Below, piece by piece: positions 45,701-57,008 of a stretch of DNA of 64,000 bases. This stretch comes from Nemophila menziesii (Eukaryota > Streptophyta > Magnoliopsida > Boraginales > Hydrophyllaceae), in NCBI GenBank assembly GCA_029959085.1, contig JARWIR010000001.1:65534899-65598898 (forward strand). The letters are read 5' to 3'. How positions within the stretch are numbered: position 1 is the stretch's first letter; each line of letters opens with the position of its first letter. The position numbers and the translations under genes are program-made. Under the pieces are notes generated by a model, which saw only the letters and a program-made list of their open reading frames with translations, was not told where the DNA came from and searched no databases.

Positions 45701-46250
45701 CTTGTATGTCCAGGTGAAAAATCTTCCACCATAGTGATGCTCATATAGGTTAGCTTAGCAATCCTTAAAGAGGATATAGATCTTAGAAAGGGAGTCACAG
45801 TTCAGCCTATCATCCACCTTGATAATATCATTAAAATCTCCCAAGAATATCATCTTCTCTTTAGAGTAAGTGTTACTCCATTTAATTATATAATCCCATA
45901 ATTAAATTCTATGATCATCATTGTTACTTGCATAGACAAAATAAGTAATAAAAGTATTACCATTAGATTTTAAATCAACCTTAACCACCATGGACTGAGA
46001 AGTAGCATTAATAAGGGTTATGTCAATACAGTCTTCTCCCATAGTATCCAAATCCTCCCTAAGTCATCATAGAAGTAGTTATTAATCATTTCTAGGTGTG
46101 AGAAGTGATTATTAAATATGTTCAAGCAATTTCCCTCTTTGACTTTGGTTTCAAGTAACCCAAGGAGCTTGACATTGAATCATTTATAAAACTATTTACA
46201 TTCAATTGTCTTAGGAGAACAGTCAGGCTGCTATATTCATAAGTTGGGGG
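45700..46250 (-). pseudogene. LINE 2 endonuclease remnant
   Basis: In minus sense LLGLLETKVKEGNCLNIFNN is the typical endonuclease opening (E of the active site in LLETK). It is followed by fragments corresponding to the later catalytic blocks (antisense of about 45790-45850 and 45690-45720) in changing frames. Heavily mutated. Confidence 0.6.
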
Positions 46251-46449
46251 GTTTAGTGATCTCTTGACCACTATTTGCATTCACAAACTTTAAAACATCC
46301 AGTTCCAAGACATTTAGATTAGAATTTAAGTTGTCAAAAGGATTCTTACTAATGATAGAGAACTCATTGTTTTTATCATGAGGAGCAGGAAATTGTGTGT
46401 TGCTTTTTACTATTTTCCCTTTATTCTCCTTAACCTTTTCTTTATTTTT

Positions 46450-47178
46450 TAGGTTTTGCTTAGGAGCAGGTACCTTTTATTTCTAAACTTCAGTAACATT
46501 CCTACATTTTCCCTCCAAGTGGCCAAATTTTTTGCACTTTAGACAGGCCACTGGCTTCCAGTCATATTCAACCACCACTTAATGGAGCTCAATTTGTCCC
46601 ATATCCATAAAAACCTTATAAGGTAAATCTTCGTTAGTATCAATTTCCACACAAACTCGAGCATAACCTAGTCTTGTTTTTTATTCAGTTATGGAGTCCA
46701 TCTGGAGAGGGATCCCCACTCGACTCGCAACATACCCCAGTCCTACTTTGGTCCAAAGGGTCATTGGAACATTCCTGAGTTTATCCCATAAGTGGAATTT
46801 TTGTGATATTCACCTTTTCAAACTGCATGTCAGGTTTCCAAGGCCTAAGAAGTAGAGGCGTGCCATTGATGTGCCACATTTACTCAAAAGCCTTAGTATG
46901 GAACTGTTCATTCTCAAACTTGAATATGAACATTCCATTTTGACTTGATTTTATTTCAACTTTACCTAGTTTACCCCATTGAAATTTGACAAAGTTTGTA
47001 ATAGAATAAAAGGGAGGGGGGTTTTCCAAAAACTGACCAACCAAACAATTTGTTCAGACCTTAGCCCCCTCTTCAAATATGTGTATGGGTGGCTTGATAA
47101 TTCTCGGACCTTCATGACGAATTTCTTCATGAATTCCAGTTGAGGAATCTCATTTGCATATTTTTCAAATAGTGTTGA
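46450..47178 (-). pseudogene. LINE 2 ORF1 (DUF4283 and CCHC zinc knuckle)
   Basis: On the minus strand VKFQWGKLGKVEIKSSQNGM, TKAFEQMWHINGTPLLLRPW and KTRLGYARVCVEIDTNEDLP form a DUF4283-type domain. VEYDWKPVACLKCKKFGHLE ending in GKC is the CCHC knuckle (C-x2-C-x4-H-x4-C). This is the standard ORF1 layout of plant L1 elements, which binds element RNA. Frameshifts are present, and the N-terminus is removed by the LTR at 47179. Confidence 0.85.
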
Positions 47179-48744
47179 TGATGTCTCCCATTTTGTTCTA
47201 AATATTAGCTCTTAGGAGACATCATTTTAGGTGATTAATAGACTTATTTGATAGACTTTTAAGTTTATTTAGTTATATTGCACTTTCTCCCCTTGGAATT
47301 GTATTATTTGCGTTTTAGAGATTTTGTTCGTTAATTTATTTGTATTTGATGCAAATTCTTAGGACCATGGATGCTATGGAGAACCAAGACAAGGAGGAGA
47401 AGTAGGAATTAAAGTCTTAGATCGAGCGGAGAAGTCAAAGGCAAGAAAAGATTATCCGATGAATTGACTAAAGGAGAGAGAAATCTGGAAAGCTGTTCCA
47501 AATTGCTATTTTTGAGCCACTTAGCCACTGATTCATCCTTAAATACATGAAATAAGGAAGTTGTGCTTTTGAGTTAGGAAGATTTTGGGGCTAAAATCAG
47601 GTGATTTGGAGTTGAGACGCAAAAGTTACGGCCGTTTTACTAACAGTTGTACATCAGTTACGAGATTCCTAATTTGGATTTGGGATTTTATTCATTTAAC
47701 ATGTTTCCTTTAAGTAAATAGGCCAATTATGAATTCTCCAATATAAATAAGCCTTTAGACTTCATTTTTAGACACACACGCTTCATATTTTACAAAAGAA
47801 AGTCAAAGCAAAAAGAAGAGAAGAAAGCTAGAGCTGGAGAAAATCATTTCTTCCATCAACAGCCCATTCCAACTCTTTCATTAGGTTCTCTAATTTATCT
47901 TTGTGATTGAATATTAATTCTTTCTATTTTATTTCAGTAATTTTTAGTTTTAGCATGAACTAATTCCCTTAGTGCTTGAGAATCACAATAAAGGGCTGAA
48001 ACCTAGTTAATTTAATTCTTGTTTCTGAATTTGGGATTTTCTAGTTTAAAGTGAGTTGAGTATTTTATATTGATTATTGCTTTGTTCTTATTTACTATTT
48101 CTTTTTTGCCCAACTAGAAATAGGGTTTAGTGGAACAAAGTGATCATCCAACCGGGGGGGGGGATGGGGGGGAAGGTGGGGGCTTGAAAACGGACTTAGG
48201 TAATACCCGTGTAATGTCCATTATTGACCAACAGACTTAACCAATTACATAGCCAAAGAGGTAAATACGTCACATCCGAGAGGACGTATTCACCCAGTAG
48301 GGGTTTATAGTTCTTTGAGATAGCTCCTAGGTCCACCCGACATGGGGCTAGGAGATATTAGAATCCCGACTATATTAAAATACCAACTCTACCCTTAAAT
48401 GGAGACATTATTTACATTGACTTAGGTGATCCCTTGCGAGACTCAAGCACATTTCTCATTCTTGCGTCTACTCATATTTATTTACTTTTATCATTTACTT
48501 TCTGTTAATCATTTTAGTACTATATTTATTTCCGTGTTTAAAAACAAAATCAAACAAACACTTTTATCATTTACTTTTCTGTTATAACAATTATCTTCAC
48601 ATATTTGATAAACACTATAGTTATATCCATCCGTCCCTAAGATCGAAAACCAGTTTATCGGATTATTACTTAGACGACCCGTACACTTGCAGTCAGTGTC
48701 CCTCCTTTTAGGGGTGTGATTTTATCACACACCAGGAGAAACCA
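47179..48744 (+). mobile_element. 5' LTR of Athila element E
   Basis: This 1566-bp LTR starts TGATGTCTCC and ends ...TTATCACACACCAGGAGAAACCA. The boundary at the right is set by the primer-binding site that follows. A G-run near 48157 and CAC-rich segments match other family LTRs. Confidence 0.85.
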
Positions 48745-48775
48745 AGTTTTTGGCACCGCTGCCGAGGACGGTAGC
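48745..48775 (+). promoter_or_regulatory. Primer-binding site of E
   Basis: AGTTTTTGGCACCGCTGCCG directly after the LTR matches the TTTTTGGCRCCGYTGCCGGGGA region used as tRNA primer site by Athila-group elements. The equivalent in element G (58283-58256, minus) reads AGTTTTTGGCACCGCCGCC. Confidence 0.8.
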
Positions 48776-48782
48776 GTGTGAC

Positions 48783-50103
48783 CATGGTTCTTCTCAGGTT
48801 TTACATGTTTGGTGTATGCTCTCAAATCCTGAGAGGTTAATCCGAGCTAAAAACAAGAGAGAAAGTGAAGCAAGAGAAAAAGCAGCGATAGAAAGAGAAA
48901 TGCAGCCGTGAATCTTCATAATGCTCAATATCCTGGTATTGAGTTGGATGCCGATGGCAACCCGAGAGTGCTACCAGTTGTGCAAGACCCACCAAGAGGA
49001 AATCAAAATGTTCGAGTTCAGGTTCCTCCCGGAGGTCAACCACCTAATACCAATGGTGCTAGAATTCAATAGAAAGGCTCACCAAGGTTCGTCCAACCTA
49101 ACGAATACAGACCACTCCGTCCACCCGCAATTCAAGGAATCAAATACAGACATGACGCAGTTATGATTGATCAGTTTATCAATATTGGACAACATAGTGG
49201 TGCGGCACGTGAAGATTATATTTGAGCTATGTAGAAATTTATGCAAATCTTTTATGCATATGTCAATCCTGGAGTAACCCAAGAACGAATTTACTTTTCG
49301 ATGTTCTCATTTTTCCTCACCGGAGGAGCTAGTGAATTGTATGATCAACAACAACATGATGAAATATTAACTTGGGATCAACTTTATAGTGCGTTCTTCG
49401 ATAGGTATTATCTCGAAGTGTTAGACTTAATGGCCAACTTGATTTAGCAGGTTTCCGTCAAGAACAAGGAGAAGCTGTAGGAGCTGCTTGGACTCGTCTC
49501 CAATCATTATTACGAAAATTCCCATTACATGGGTACTCATATGAATTATAACTTGGAATATTTTATCGTAGTTTAGATGAAGCCTCCAAAGAGAAAGTAG
49601 ATACTATGTGTCAGGGTGGTTTCATGATGGTCCCTGTGAATCAAGATTTGGGTATTATGGATAGAATCGTGAAGAATAAGATGAGTTAGCAACCATCAAG
49701 ATCACCTGTTCGAATTTCAGAATAAGGTACTTTGAATGTAGACGCAAAAACAGCTTTGAACGCTAAGATTGCCGCACTTGAGAATAAGGTGAAGCAGTTG
49801 TCTGTGTCTAATAAACAAGCTATTGTTAATGTGGTACAAGAACCAGAGATATGTCCTAGTTGTGGGGCAGTTGATCATAGTTGGGAGGAATGTGCTAATA
49901 ACCCAGAATCTGTGTGTTTTGTCAATAATCGAGGTAATAACTATTCAAATGGTCAAGGGTATGGTAATCAGTATAAGAATCACCCAAGCTTTCAATATTC
50001 AAATCCACAAGGGGCTGCTAATACAGGAACTTATCAACCGAGGCCCGAAGGAAACAATAATCAATTCAAGTCACAAAACCAATATCAAGGAGGTAAACAA
50101 TGA
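48783..50103 (+). pseudogene. Athila E gag
   Basis: Frames change several times. Recognisable parts are NLHNAQYPGIELDADGNPRV, FINIGQHSGAAREDY, the capsid-like FSMFSFFLTGGASELY and LTWDQLYSAFFDRYY (49241-49440), then EASKEKVDTMCQGGFM. A coiled-coil-like AKIAALENKVKQLSVSNKQA precedes the zinc knuckle CPSCGAVDHSWEEC. An Asn/Gln/Gly-rich tail (49920-50100) follows. Gag packages the element RNA. Confidence 0.85.
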
Positions 50104-51500
50104 GCCAAGCATGAATCTTATTTAGATACGTTAGCTCAAAAAGAACTTCCTTCTCGCCCTCGGGAAGGTGCGCTCACCACAACTGATTTATCCCTCACCT
50201 TGACGCAATACATAGCAGTATCCAGAAGTAAGACAGCCCAGATTGAAGATCAGTTATCTAAATACATCGCCTCAGTGTTCGAGGTCAAGTACAACTCCTT
50301 AGTGATATAGAAATTCCTAGACAAAGGGAGGATTGCAATGCGGTTAGATTGAGAAGCAATAAAAAATTACAACCACCATCTTTCCCAGTTATGAAAGTAA
50401 AAGAAACAACAGTGAAAGATAAATATGTGAAGTATGTCGTTGAGAAAAAAGTGAACCAGAATTAGAGGAGGTGGAAGTTGAGAAAATTCCGGGAAAAGCC
50501 AAAGAAGAAGGATATTGTAGTGGAAGAGAACAGTCCTCCTCCACCTTTCCCCTCAAGAGTTCAAAAGAAAGGAGATATGGAAGATTATCAGAAATTTATA
50601 AATGTGGTGCAAAAGCTTAATATCAATGTTCCATTCCTAGACGCTATCAGAGATGTATCAAAATATGTGAAGTTTTTAAAAAGAGCTATATTCAATAAAC
50701 GCCAATATATGGAGAATAAATTGATAGGGTTACCTGAAGAGTGTAGTGCGATTTGCCAAAGTAAGTTACCATCTAAATTGCTTGATCCTGATAGTTTTAC
50801 AATCCCTATCTCTATTGGAAATAAGTGGAAAGGTAAACCTTTGTGTGATTTGGGTGAGAGTATTAATCTCATGCCTAAGTCGATTTTTGAAAAGTTTAAG
50901 ATTATGAAACGCAAGACCTATATATATGGTCTTGCAAATGTCTGACAGATCCCTCGCACATCCAGAGGGACGAATAGAAGATGTCCTCGTTAAGGCAAGT
51001 ACTTTAATTTTTCCCGACGATTTTGTTATACTTGAATACGACACGGATAGGAATGTCCCTATTATTTTGGGAAGACCATTCCTAGCGACATGGCATACTC
51101 TTATTGATGTAGAAAACGGAGAATTGACCATGCGTATCCAAGACGAGGAGGTGAAGTTCAATGTATTCAGGGCAATGAAGTTCCCGGATCCTACGGAGGA
51201 ATGTCTTCGGGTGGATGTGATTGATCAAACAACGCAAGAGGTATTTGATGATATGAATTTTGATGATATCGTGCAGGCAGCCGTGTTACTTGACTTACCA
51301 GAAATGATGGCAGAGCTTGCCAAAACAGTGGAAGATCTAAATTCTGAAAATCCAAAGCCTAGGCGTCTAACCTACGAACCATTACGAGAAGCGGGGGAGA
51401 TTGAACCTCAAAAGACACCATCTATTGACTCCTCTGAAACTAGAAGAGAAATGACTACCATCACATATGAGGTATGCATATATAGGCACTAATAGTACTT
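50104..51500 (+). pseudogene. Athila E gag-pro linker and aspartic protease
   Basis: AQKELPSRPREGA and DCNAVRLRS mark the linker. The open frame 50478-50943 carries LPEECSAICQSKLPSKL, FTIPISIGNKWKGKPLCDLG (then ES rather than AS) and INLMPKSIFEKFKI. After a shift, 50926-51490 gives EDVLVKASTLIFPDDFVILE and IILGRPFLATWHTLIDVENG. The changed residue after the catalytic DLG may itself impair the enzyme. Confidence 0.85.
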
Positions 51501-52659
51501 TGCCTGTTATTGTTTCAGCTCATCTAACAGGTTCTCAAGAAGATAAACCGTTGCGTGTACTTCAAGCTCATAAAGATGAAATTGGTTGGACCATTGCTGA
51601 TATCAAAGGTATTAGTCCATCTGTTTGCCAACACAAAATGATTTTGGAGGATAAAAGTTCACGCTCAGTTGAAGGTCAAAGAAGACTAATGCGAGTGATG
51701 AAGGAGGTGGTCAAGAAGGAAGTAATAAAACTACTAGATGCGGGAATCATCTTCCCCATAGCTAGAAGTGATTGGGTGAGTCCGGTTCAATGCGTACCAA
51801 AGAAGGGTGGTATCAGTACTGTCCTAAATGATCAGAATGAAGACATACCCTCGAGAACCGTAGTTGGTTGGAGAGTGTGTATGGACTATCGTAAGTTGAA
51901 CAAGGCCACCAGAAAAGACCATTTCCCACTCCCTTTCATAGACCAGATGTTGGACAAGTTAGCAGGTATAGGATATTATTGTTTTTAGGATGGATACTCA
52001 GGGTATAGTCAGATATGTTTAGATCCAGATGATACACACAAAACTACATTTGCATGTCCTTCGGTACCTTCGCATTCCGAAGGATTCCATTTGGACTATG
52101 TAACACACCTGCCACTTTACAACATAGCATGATGGCAATATTTGGACATATGATTGATCGATTCCTTTAGGTATTTATGGATGACTTTTTTGTTTTTGGT
52201 GATAACTTTGATGATTGTTTGCAGAATCTAGAGAATGTATTAATAAGATGCAAGGAAACTGACTTAGTTCTGAATTGGGAGAAGTGTCATTTCATGGTTC
52301 GTGAAGGAATAGTTCTAGGACACAAAGTTTCGAGTTCGGGTTTAGAAGTTGATCGTGCAAATATTGAGGTATTCAAGACTCTTCCTCCTCCTACTTCTAT
52401 GAAAGGATTGAGAAGTTTCTTGGGACATGTTGGGTTTTATCGTCGTTTCATCAAATATTTTTTTAAAATTGCTAAGCCGTTGGGTAACCTACTTAAAAAG
52501 GACGCCAAATTCCTTTTTGATGAGGCTTGTATGGCGATATTCAAGGAGATCAAGAAGAAACTCATATATTCCCCTATTGTATTACCTCCTAATTGGAATA
52601 TGCTGTTTGAAATTATGTGTGATGCTAGTGACCTTGCTATGGGTGCTGTTTTAGGTTAG
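51467..52659 (+). pseudogene. Athila E reverse transcriptase, truncated in RNase H
   Basis: 51467-51985 encodes GWTIADIKGISPSVCQHKMI, SDWVSPVQCVPKKGGIS, VCMDYRKLNKATRKDHFPLP and MLDKLAGIGYYCF, then a stop where FLDGYSG would continue. 52177-52656 holds the catalytic MDDFFVFGDNFDDCLQNLEN, GHKVSSSGLEVDRANIEV and GFYRRFIKYFFKIAKPLGNL, ending MCDASDLAMGAVLG at the rearrangement junction. Confidence 0.9.
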
Positions 52660-52769
52660 AGAAATAGGAAAGTGTACTAAATCATGAGAAAATTGACATA
52701 TATCCTAATAAATACACCTAAAATTATGTCTCCAAGCTAGATTAATTTATCACATATAGGGAGACATCA
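52660..52769 (-). mobile_element. Truncated 3' LTR of element G
   Basis: The reversed LTR start (TGATGTCTCCCTATATGTGA on the minus strand from 52769) continues about 110 bp (AGACATAATTTTAGGTGTAT) and ends at 52660 against element E. Confidence 0.85.
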
Positions 52770-54465
52770 CCAAGACACGGAATTGGGAATCTGCTCCAAA
52801 AGATGCGAACATCTAGGTAATTCTAAATGTAGCCAATCAAAGAGTGCCACATAGCTAGAAACATTATAGGAAACTTGATTGTAAATGAAGGTGCCATGGG
52901 ACTCCATAATTTTACTCTTGCTTTCTACACATCCGAATCTTTTTAGAATCAACATTTAGGAGAGTCCCAGATAAATATTCCTCAAGTTTTGATTTGTATA
53001 TTACTAGTCCACATACATATTTGTCTCCAACTCATATATGAGTTTACTAGCTAGGATATTGGTAATCATAAAACCTATGGTTTGTTCTTGGCCTAGTGAA
53101 GATGGTGTTCTTCATAAAGAAGACTATATTGTGGCAAATCTAGTGTAGAAGAGATACTTAGCTTGAAGGACTCTCGTAGAATGAAGTGTTACATCGGGGT
53201 AGGGATTTCGTACTAGTCCTTGTGTGGCGATACAGAAGAGAAGGCGCATATATACTTTTTTTGTAAATCAATCACGAAACTCGTTTTGATGTGAATTCTC
53301 AGGTTAAATTATTTTTTGTGTTTCCCTTTTTATCTTTATTTTAAAAATATTTTCTTTTCTCTAATATGGAAAGGATTACAATAAATTGAAACATGATGAC
53401 ACGCAAAAATAAGTATCTACCACCCAATTTATCCCATGATAAGGAACACCCACCACCCTAAACTCAAACTCCAAGACAACTAGTCCTAGACATGTAACTA
53501 GAGGGAACATCATATTGTCAAGTATTATAACTAAGGGGTAAAGGCTTATATAAACTAACACATCAAAGGCTTAAGACTGGAAGGGGGCTAAGAAGGATAT
53601 TACACTTTGTTGTATAGCAAGCTAAAAGAAAAAAGGGCTATAAAAGAAATGCCTTTTTCATTTTCCTACCTACGTGGTTTCGTTAAGGTCACAATTAATT
53701 GTTTTTTTACTAGATTAGACCTCACATTATACAAACTACTCATTTTCCCCTCATTCGAACTTATCTTCTTCACATCACTTACTAATCAATACTTTAAGCA
53801 CATTATGGACACTTCAAAGACACACTTACTTCATATCATTAAATTGTTTTAGGCATGTTTTCGGGTTCATTCTCTTAGTTCCACACCTACTCCATAATCA
53901 ATTTTTTTATTTTTCAGTTTTTTTTGGTTTATCATTCTTTTAAGAAATAAACACGTAAACGAGGATGAGGATGGAAAGTACCCCCACCCCCAACTCAAAG
54001 TTGAATCGTTTCCCTACGACTCGAAATAGGCTCAAATAGAAAGAAATAAAAGAAAATAACAGCTAGCAAATAATATACACTACAAACATGAAACGAAAAA
54101 GGGTTAAGATAACACACTTTGGGGGTTAAAGCCCCACACAGTGCACTCTTCTGTCCTTGCTTCTGTCACAGGTATCATTACAATGTTATCTAGATTCTCA
54201 TATGTTCTTGCTTGATATCATATGATCACAGTTTGATTTACTTTCAAATTACCCAATCTCAACATTAGTTGATTCTAATTCTCTTTGTATTGATCCAAAT
54301 TTTCGTACATCCCATCTTCCCCAGAAGGGCCATCACTCTAAGTCACAATAGTTTGTGCTAGCCTAGAAGCTGCTCTATAGAGATTATAAAACCATATGTC
54401 ATATATGACGTTACTCTTTATCTTGTATACAACATTATTTTAAGCGGGAACCCCGCCTTCTTGAG
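52770..54465 (-). other. Element G distal 3' region (second duplicate)
   Basis: No gene. On the minus strand it carries GAGTCGTAGGGAAACGATTC, TTTGAGTTGGGGGTGGGGGT (about 53998-53979) and GAGTTTGAGTTTAGGGTGGT (about 53470), the same blocks as at 55800-55170 in the same order. The open frames at 53607-53852 and 53376-53561 are not supported. Confidence 0.65.
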
Positions 54466-54468
54466 TAT

Positions 54469-54789
54469 TTAAGATATTGTGTTGTAAAATTTAAAGTTTC
54501 TCGATGCACTAGGTTTTTCCGTGAATTGTATCAGTTTATCATACATCATTTCCGTGACATCGATCTCTTCTTTGGCAAACAAACACTTCAAGAATATGGA
54601 TAGAGATGGTGGGACATATGAAAAATGGATGTTTCCAAAGAAGGACAAAGCAACAAAATAGGAATACACCCTTGTCGTTGGGTGAAGTGGTTGTACTTTC
54701 ATGATTTCTTTGTGGATTGTTGGGCTCCATATGTGTTGAGTACTCAACGAATCACCCTTTCTTTTAGCTCTCTCCTCACTAGCCATCAA
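54469..54789 (-). pseudogene. Small ORF in the G 3' region
   Basis: A 106-codon open frame starts MMASEERAKRKGDSLSTQHI and later has YSYFVALSFFGNIHFSYVPP, a hydrophobic stretch of about 20 residues, and YDKLIQFTEKPSASRNFKFY. Its start aligns with the decayed frame at 24434 in element A. It lies in the place of the Athila env-like ORF but is too short for a membrane glycoprotein. Function unknown. Confidence 0.45.
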
Positions 54790-54839
54790 CGAATCGCCCT
54801 AGAGCTTGAGTTACTCTCATAAAGCGTTCTCACTCAACT

Positions 54840-56427
54840 TTATAAATTCCTTGATGGAATAGTTAGCATCCATAGTACCCCAATTAAAGCATAAAGATGT
54901 TCACATAAAAATTCCTCTTTGCCGGTCCAAAGATATTCTTTTCATATCAATTTTTCTTTTGTATAGCTATGACTCTCTTTTTGATGTTGAGATATCATGC
55001 TATTTTTCTCATAAATTATTTCTTTTCTTTTCATGCTTTTCAGCTCTTTTTTTTTATTTACTCTTACCCCGGCAAAGGGTTACAATATAAGAAACTTGTG
55101 AATCATCATCAAAATAGAGAATAGAGCACAATCAATAAGCTCAAAAATTCCAACCCAATAATATTTCCCATAATGGTGGACCCACCACCCCAAACTCAAG
55201 CTCTGAAACAACTGTCTATGCATCACGATTCGAGTGCGGGTCATATGGAAAAGTCATATAATCTAAAGGGATATGGCTTATAATGTGGAAAGGCTAAAAA
55301 GGGCTGATAAGGATATATAATATAATAAATGGACAGCAAGCTAAAAGGCAACAAAGGGATTATGATAGAACTGCCTTAATCACTTTCTAAACTATGTAAT
55401 TTCGTCATTCTCTTACCTTTAGCACATTCATTAAATGGGTTATCAACTAGTTTGGATCTCACGGCCTACACACCACTCATGGCTCCCTAAGATCGAACAT
55501 ACTTTCTATCGCATTGCTAACTAATCTTTTCTTTAATATCAATGTGTGTTTTCCTGCAAATACTCAAAGCATACAAAATAAAGCAGCTCATAAACGTACT
55601 ACTTTCTATCATTAACTTACTAAGCTTATGCTTTCAAGCTATTAAACACACTCTACATCTAATCCATCTCTTAAAAATTTGAAAATTTCAAATTTATCTT
55701 AAAAAAACAGTAAATCACATAAAATGGAGATGAGGGACAAAGAATCCCCACACGCCAACTCAAAAATGAGTCGTGTCCCCACGAATCGAAAAGACTCAAT
55801 AAAGAAATTAAAATTTAACAGATAATGCATATAGAAAAATGGTAAGGAAGAAAGAAAACATACTCTTCGAGGCCATTCCCTCGCATGATCAATACCCGGA
55901 ATAGGGTGCAGTGCTTTTCTTGTTTGTAACCTTCTAGTATCACCATATTAGCATTCACTTACCTCCTAGTGTGCTCCATCCCAATCAATCACACTATAGA
56001 AATCTTTTATGTTTTACCTCTTTCTAACTTCTTCCTCGAATTAGTGCTTCGATAGCTATTAGGGCCCTTAGAAGCTTCACTTGTTTTCCTCTTGCTCTCA
56101 CCCAATTCCTTTCTTTGAATTTTTTTTCTGAATTGGATGAGAAGGATTTAAGAAATTGGAAAAATATTTCAAAAATTTTGGTTTTGATTCTTCGATTCTA
56201 GGTGTTTTGGAATGATTTGGGTGGGTAAAATTTGTGCTTAGGAGTGTAAGGATGAATTTGGATGTGAATTTATGGTGATTTGGTAGTGTTTTGATGTTAG
56301 GTGAAGGTTTGTTGAACCTTTAATGGAGTTAGGAGAGGTTTGGGGAAGAGATAGACGCTTAAGGATTGAAAATTAGTAGCTATATACTAATCTCTTTCTT
56401 CAAACCCTAATTTTTTTTCTTCTTTCC
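54840..56427 (-). other. Element G proximal 3' region (first duplicate)
   Basis: No gene seen. Blocks collinear with A 22700-24430: GAGTTTGGGGTGGTGGGTCC (about 55205-55180), GACTCATTTTTGAGTTGGCG (about 55785-55760) and an A/C-rich leader-like stretch (56340-56000). Confidence 0.65.
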
Positions 56428-56700
56428 AGCGGCGTCGGCCGGCATACCGATCCCAGACCGTGTCGACACTCGCGCCCACGGTTTTTTCCAACTTCGTCTC
56501 GGCAATGAACCCGGTTCCTCATACCGTGCCACGGTTTTTCGAGCGTCGGCATACCGGCCATATGGGCGGCATACCGGTGAACAAATTTTTCGAATTTCTT
56601 TGTCTCGGCAAGGCATCTGATTTGGGAAACCGTGCCACGGTTTTTGACCCACCGGCATACTGGTCATATCACCGGCTAGCCGGCGGGTGGGTCAGATTTT
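56428..56700. repeat. GC-rich CCGGTATGCCGG motif cluster, copy in G
   Basis: Variants include GGCCGGCATACCG, GTCGGCATACCGGCC, GGCGGCATACCGGTG and CACCGGCTAGCCGGCGG, alternating with ACCGTGCCACGGTTTTT-type repeats, themselves imperfect palindromes (ACCGTGCCACGGT). It sits between the coding region and the 3' region, as in element A. Confidence 0.85.
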
Positions 56701-57008
56701 TCGCAAATTTTTTTCTGTTGCTCCCTAACTCGATTTTCTTAGTACCTAAACATCAAAAACACTAATACCTTTCTCAAAACGCCATATCAACTATAAACTA
56801 GGTAAAATAACAAATACACACTAAGAAAAATAAACTAATAAAATAATTAAAACTTGGGGTGCCTCCCAAGAGTACTTTTATTTAACGTCATTTAAAGTTT
56901 GACGGGTTCCCTCCATTATCCGTTGAGTATGTAGCCTCCCCAGCAGTGGGTGAGGCTATAAATGTGTACAATTCGCAGCCTTCGACCTCTCGAAGGTTGC
57001 ATCTCTAT

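Larger units (their letters stand above)
42264..47178 (-). mobile_element. Second LINE (plant L1-type), minus strand, decayed
   Basis: The A-tail appears as a T-run at 42264-42273. On the minus strand from 47178 come ORF1 (DUF4283 and CCHC), endonuclease remnants, reverse transcriptase and the post-RT region. The 5' end is cut by the LTR of element E at 47179, so neither the true start nor a target duplication can be seen. A Stowaway MITE sits at 43621-43842. Confidence 0.85.
47179..52659 (+). mobile_element. Athila-type element E, 3'-truncated
   Basis: LTR, primer site, gag, protease and reverse transcriptase are in order. The element stops abruptly within RNase H (MCDASDLAMGAVLG) at 52659, where reversed LTR sequence of element G begins. 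The integrase, 3' region and 3' LTR are missing. Confidence 0.88.
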
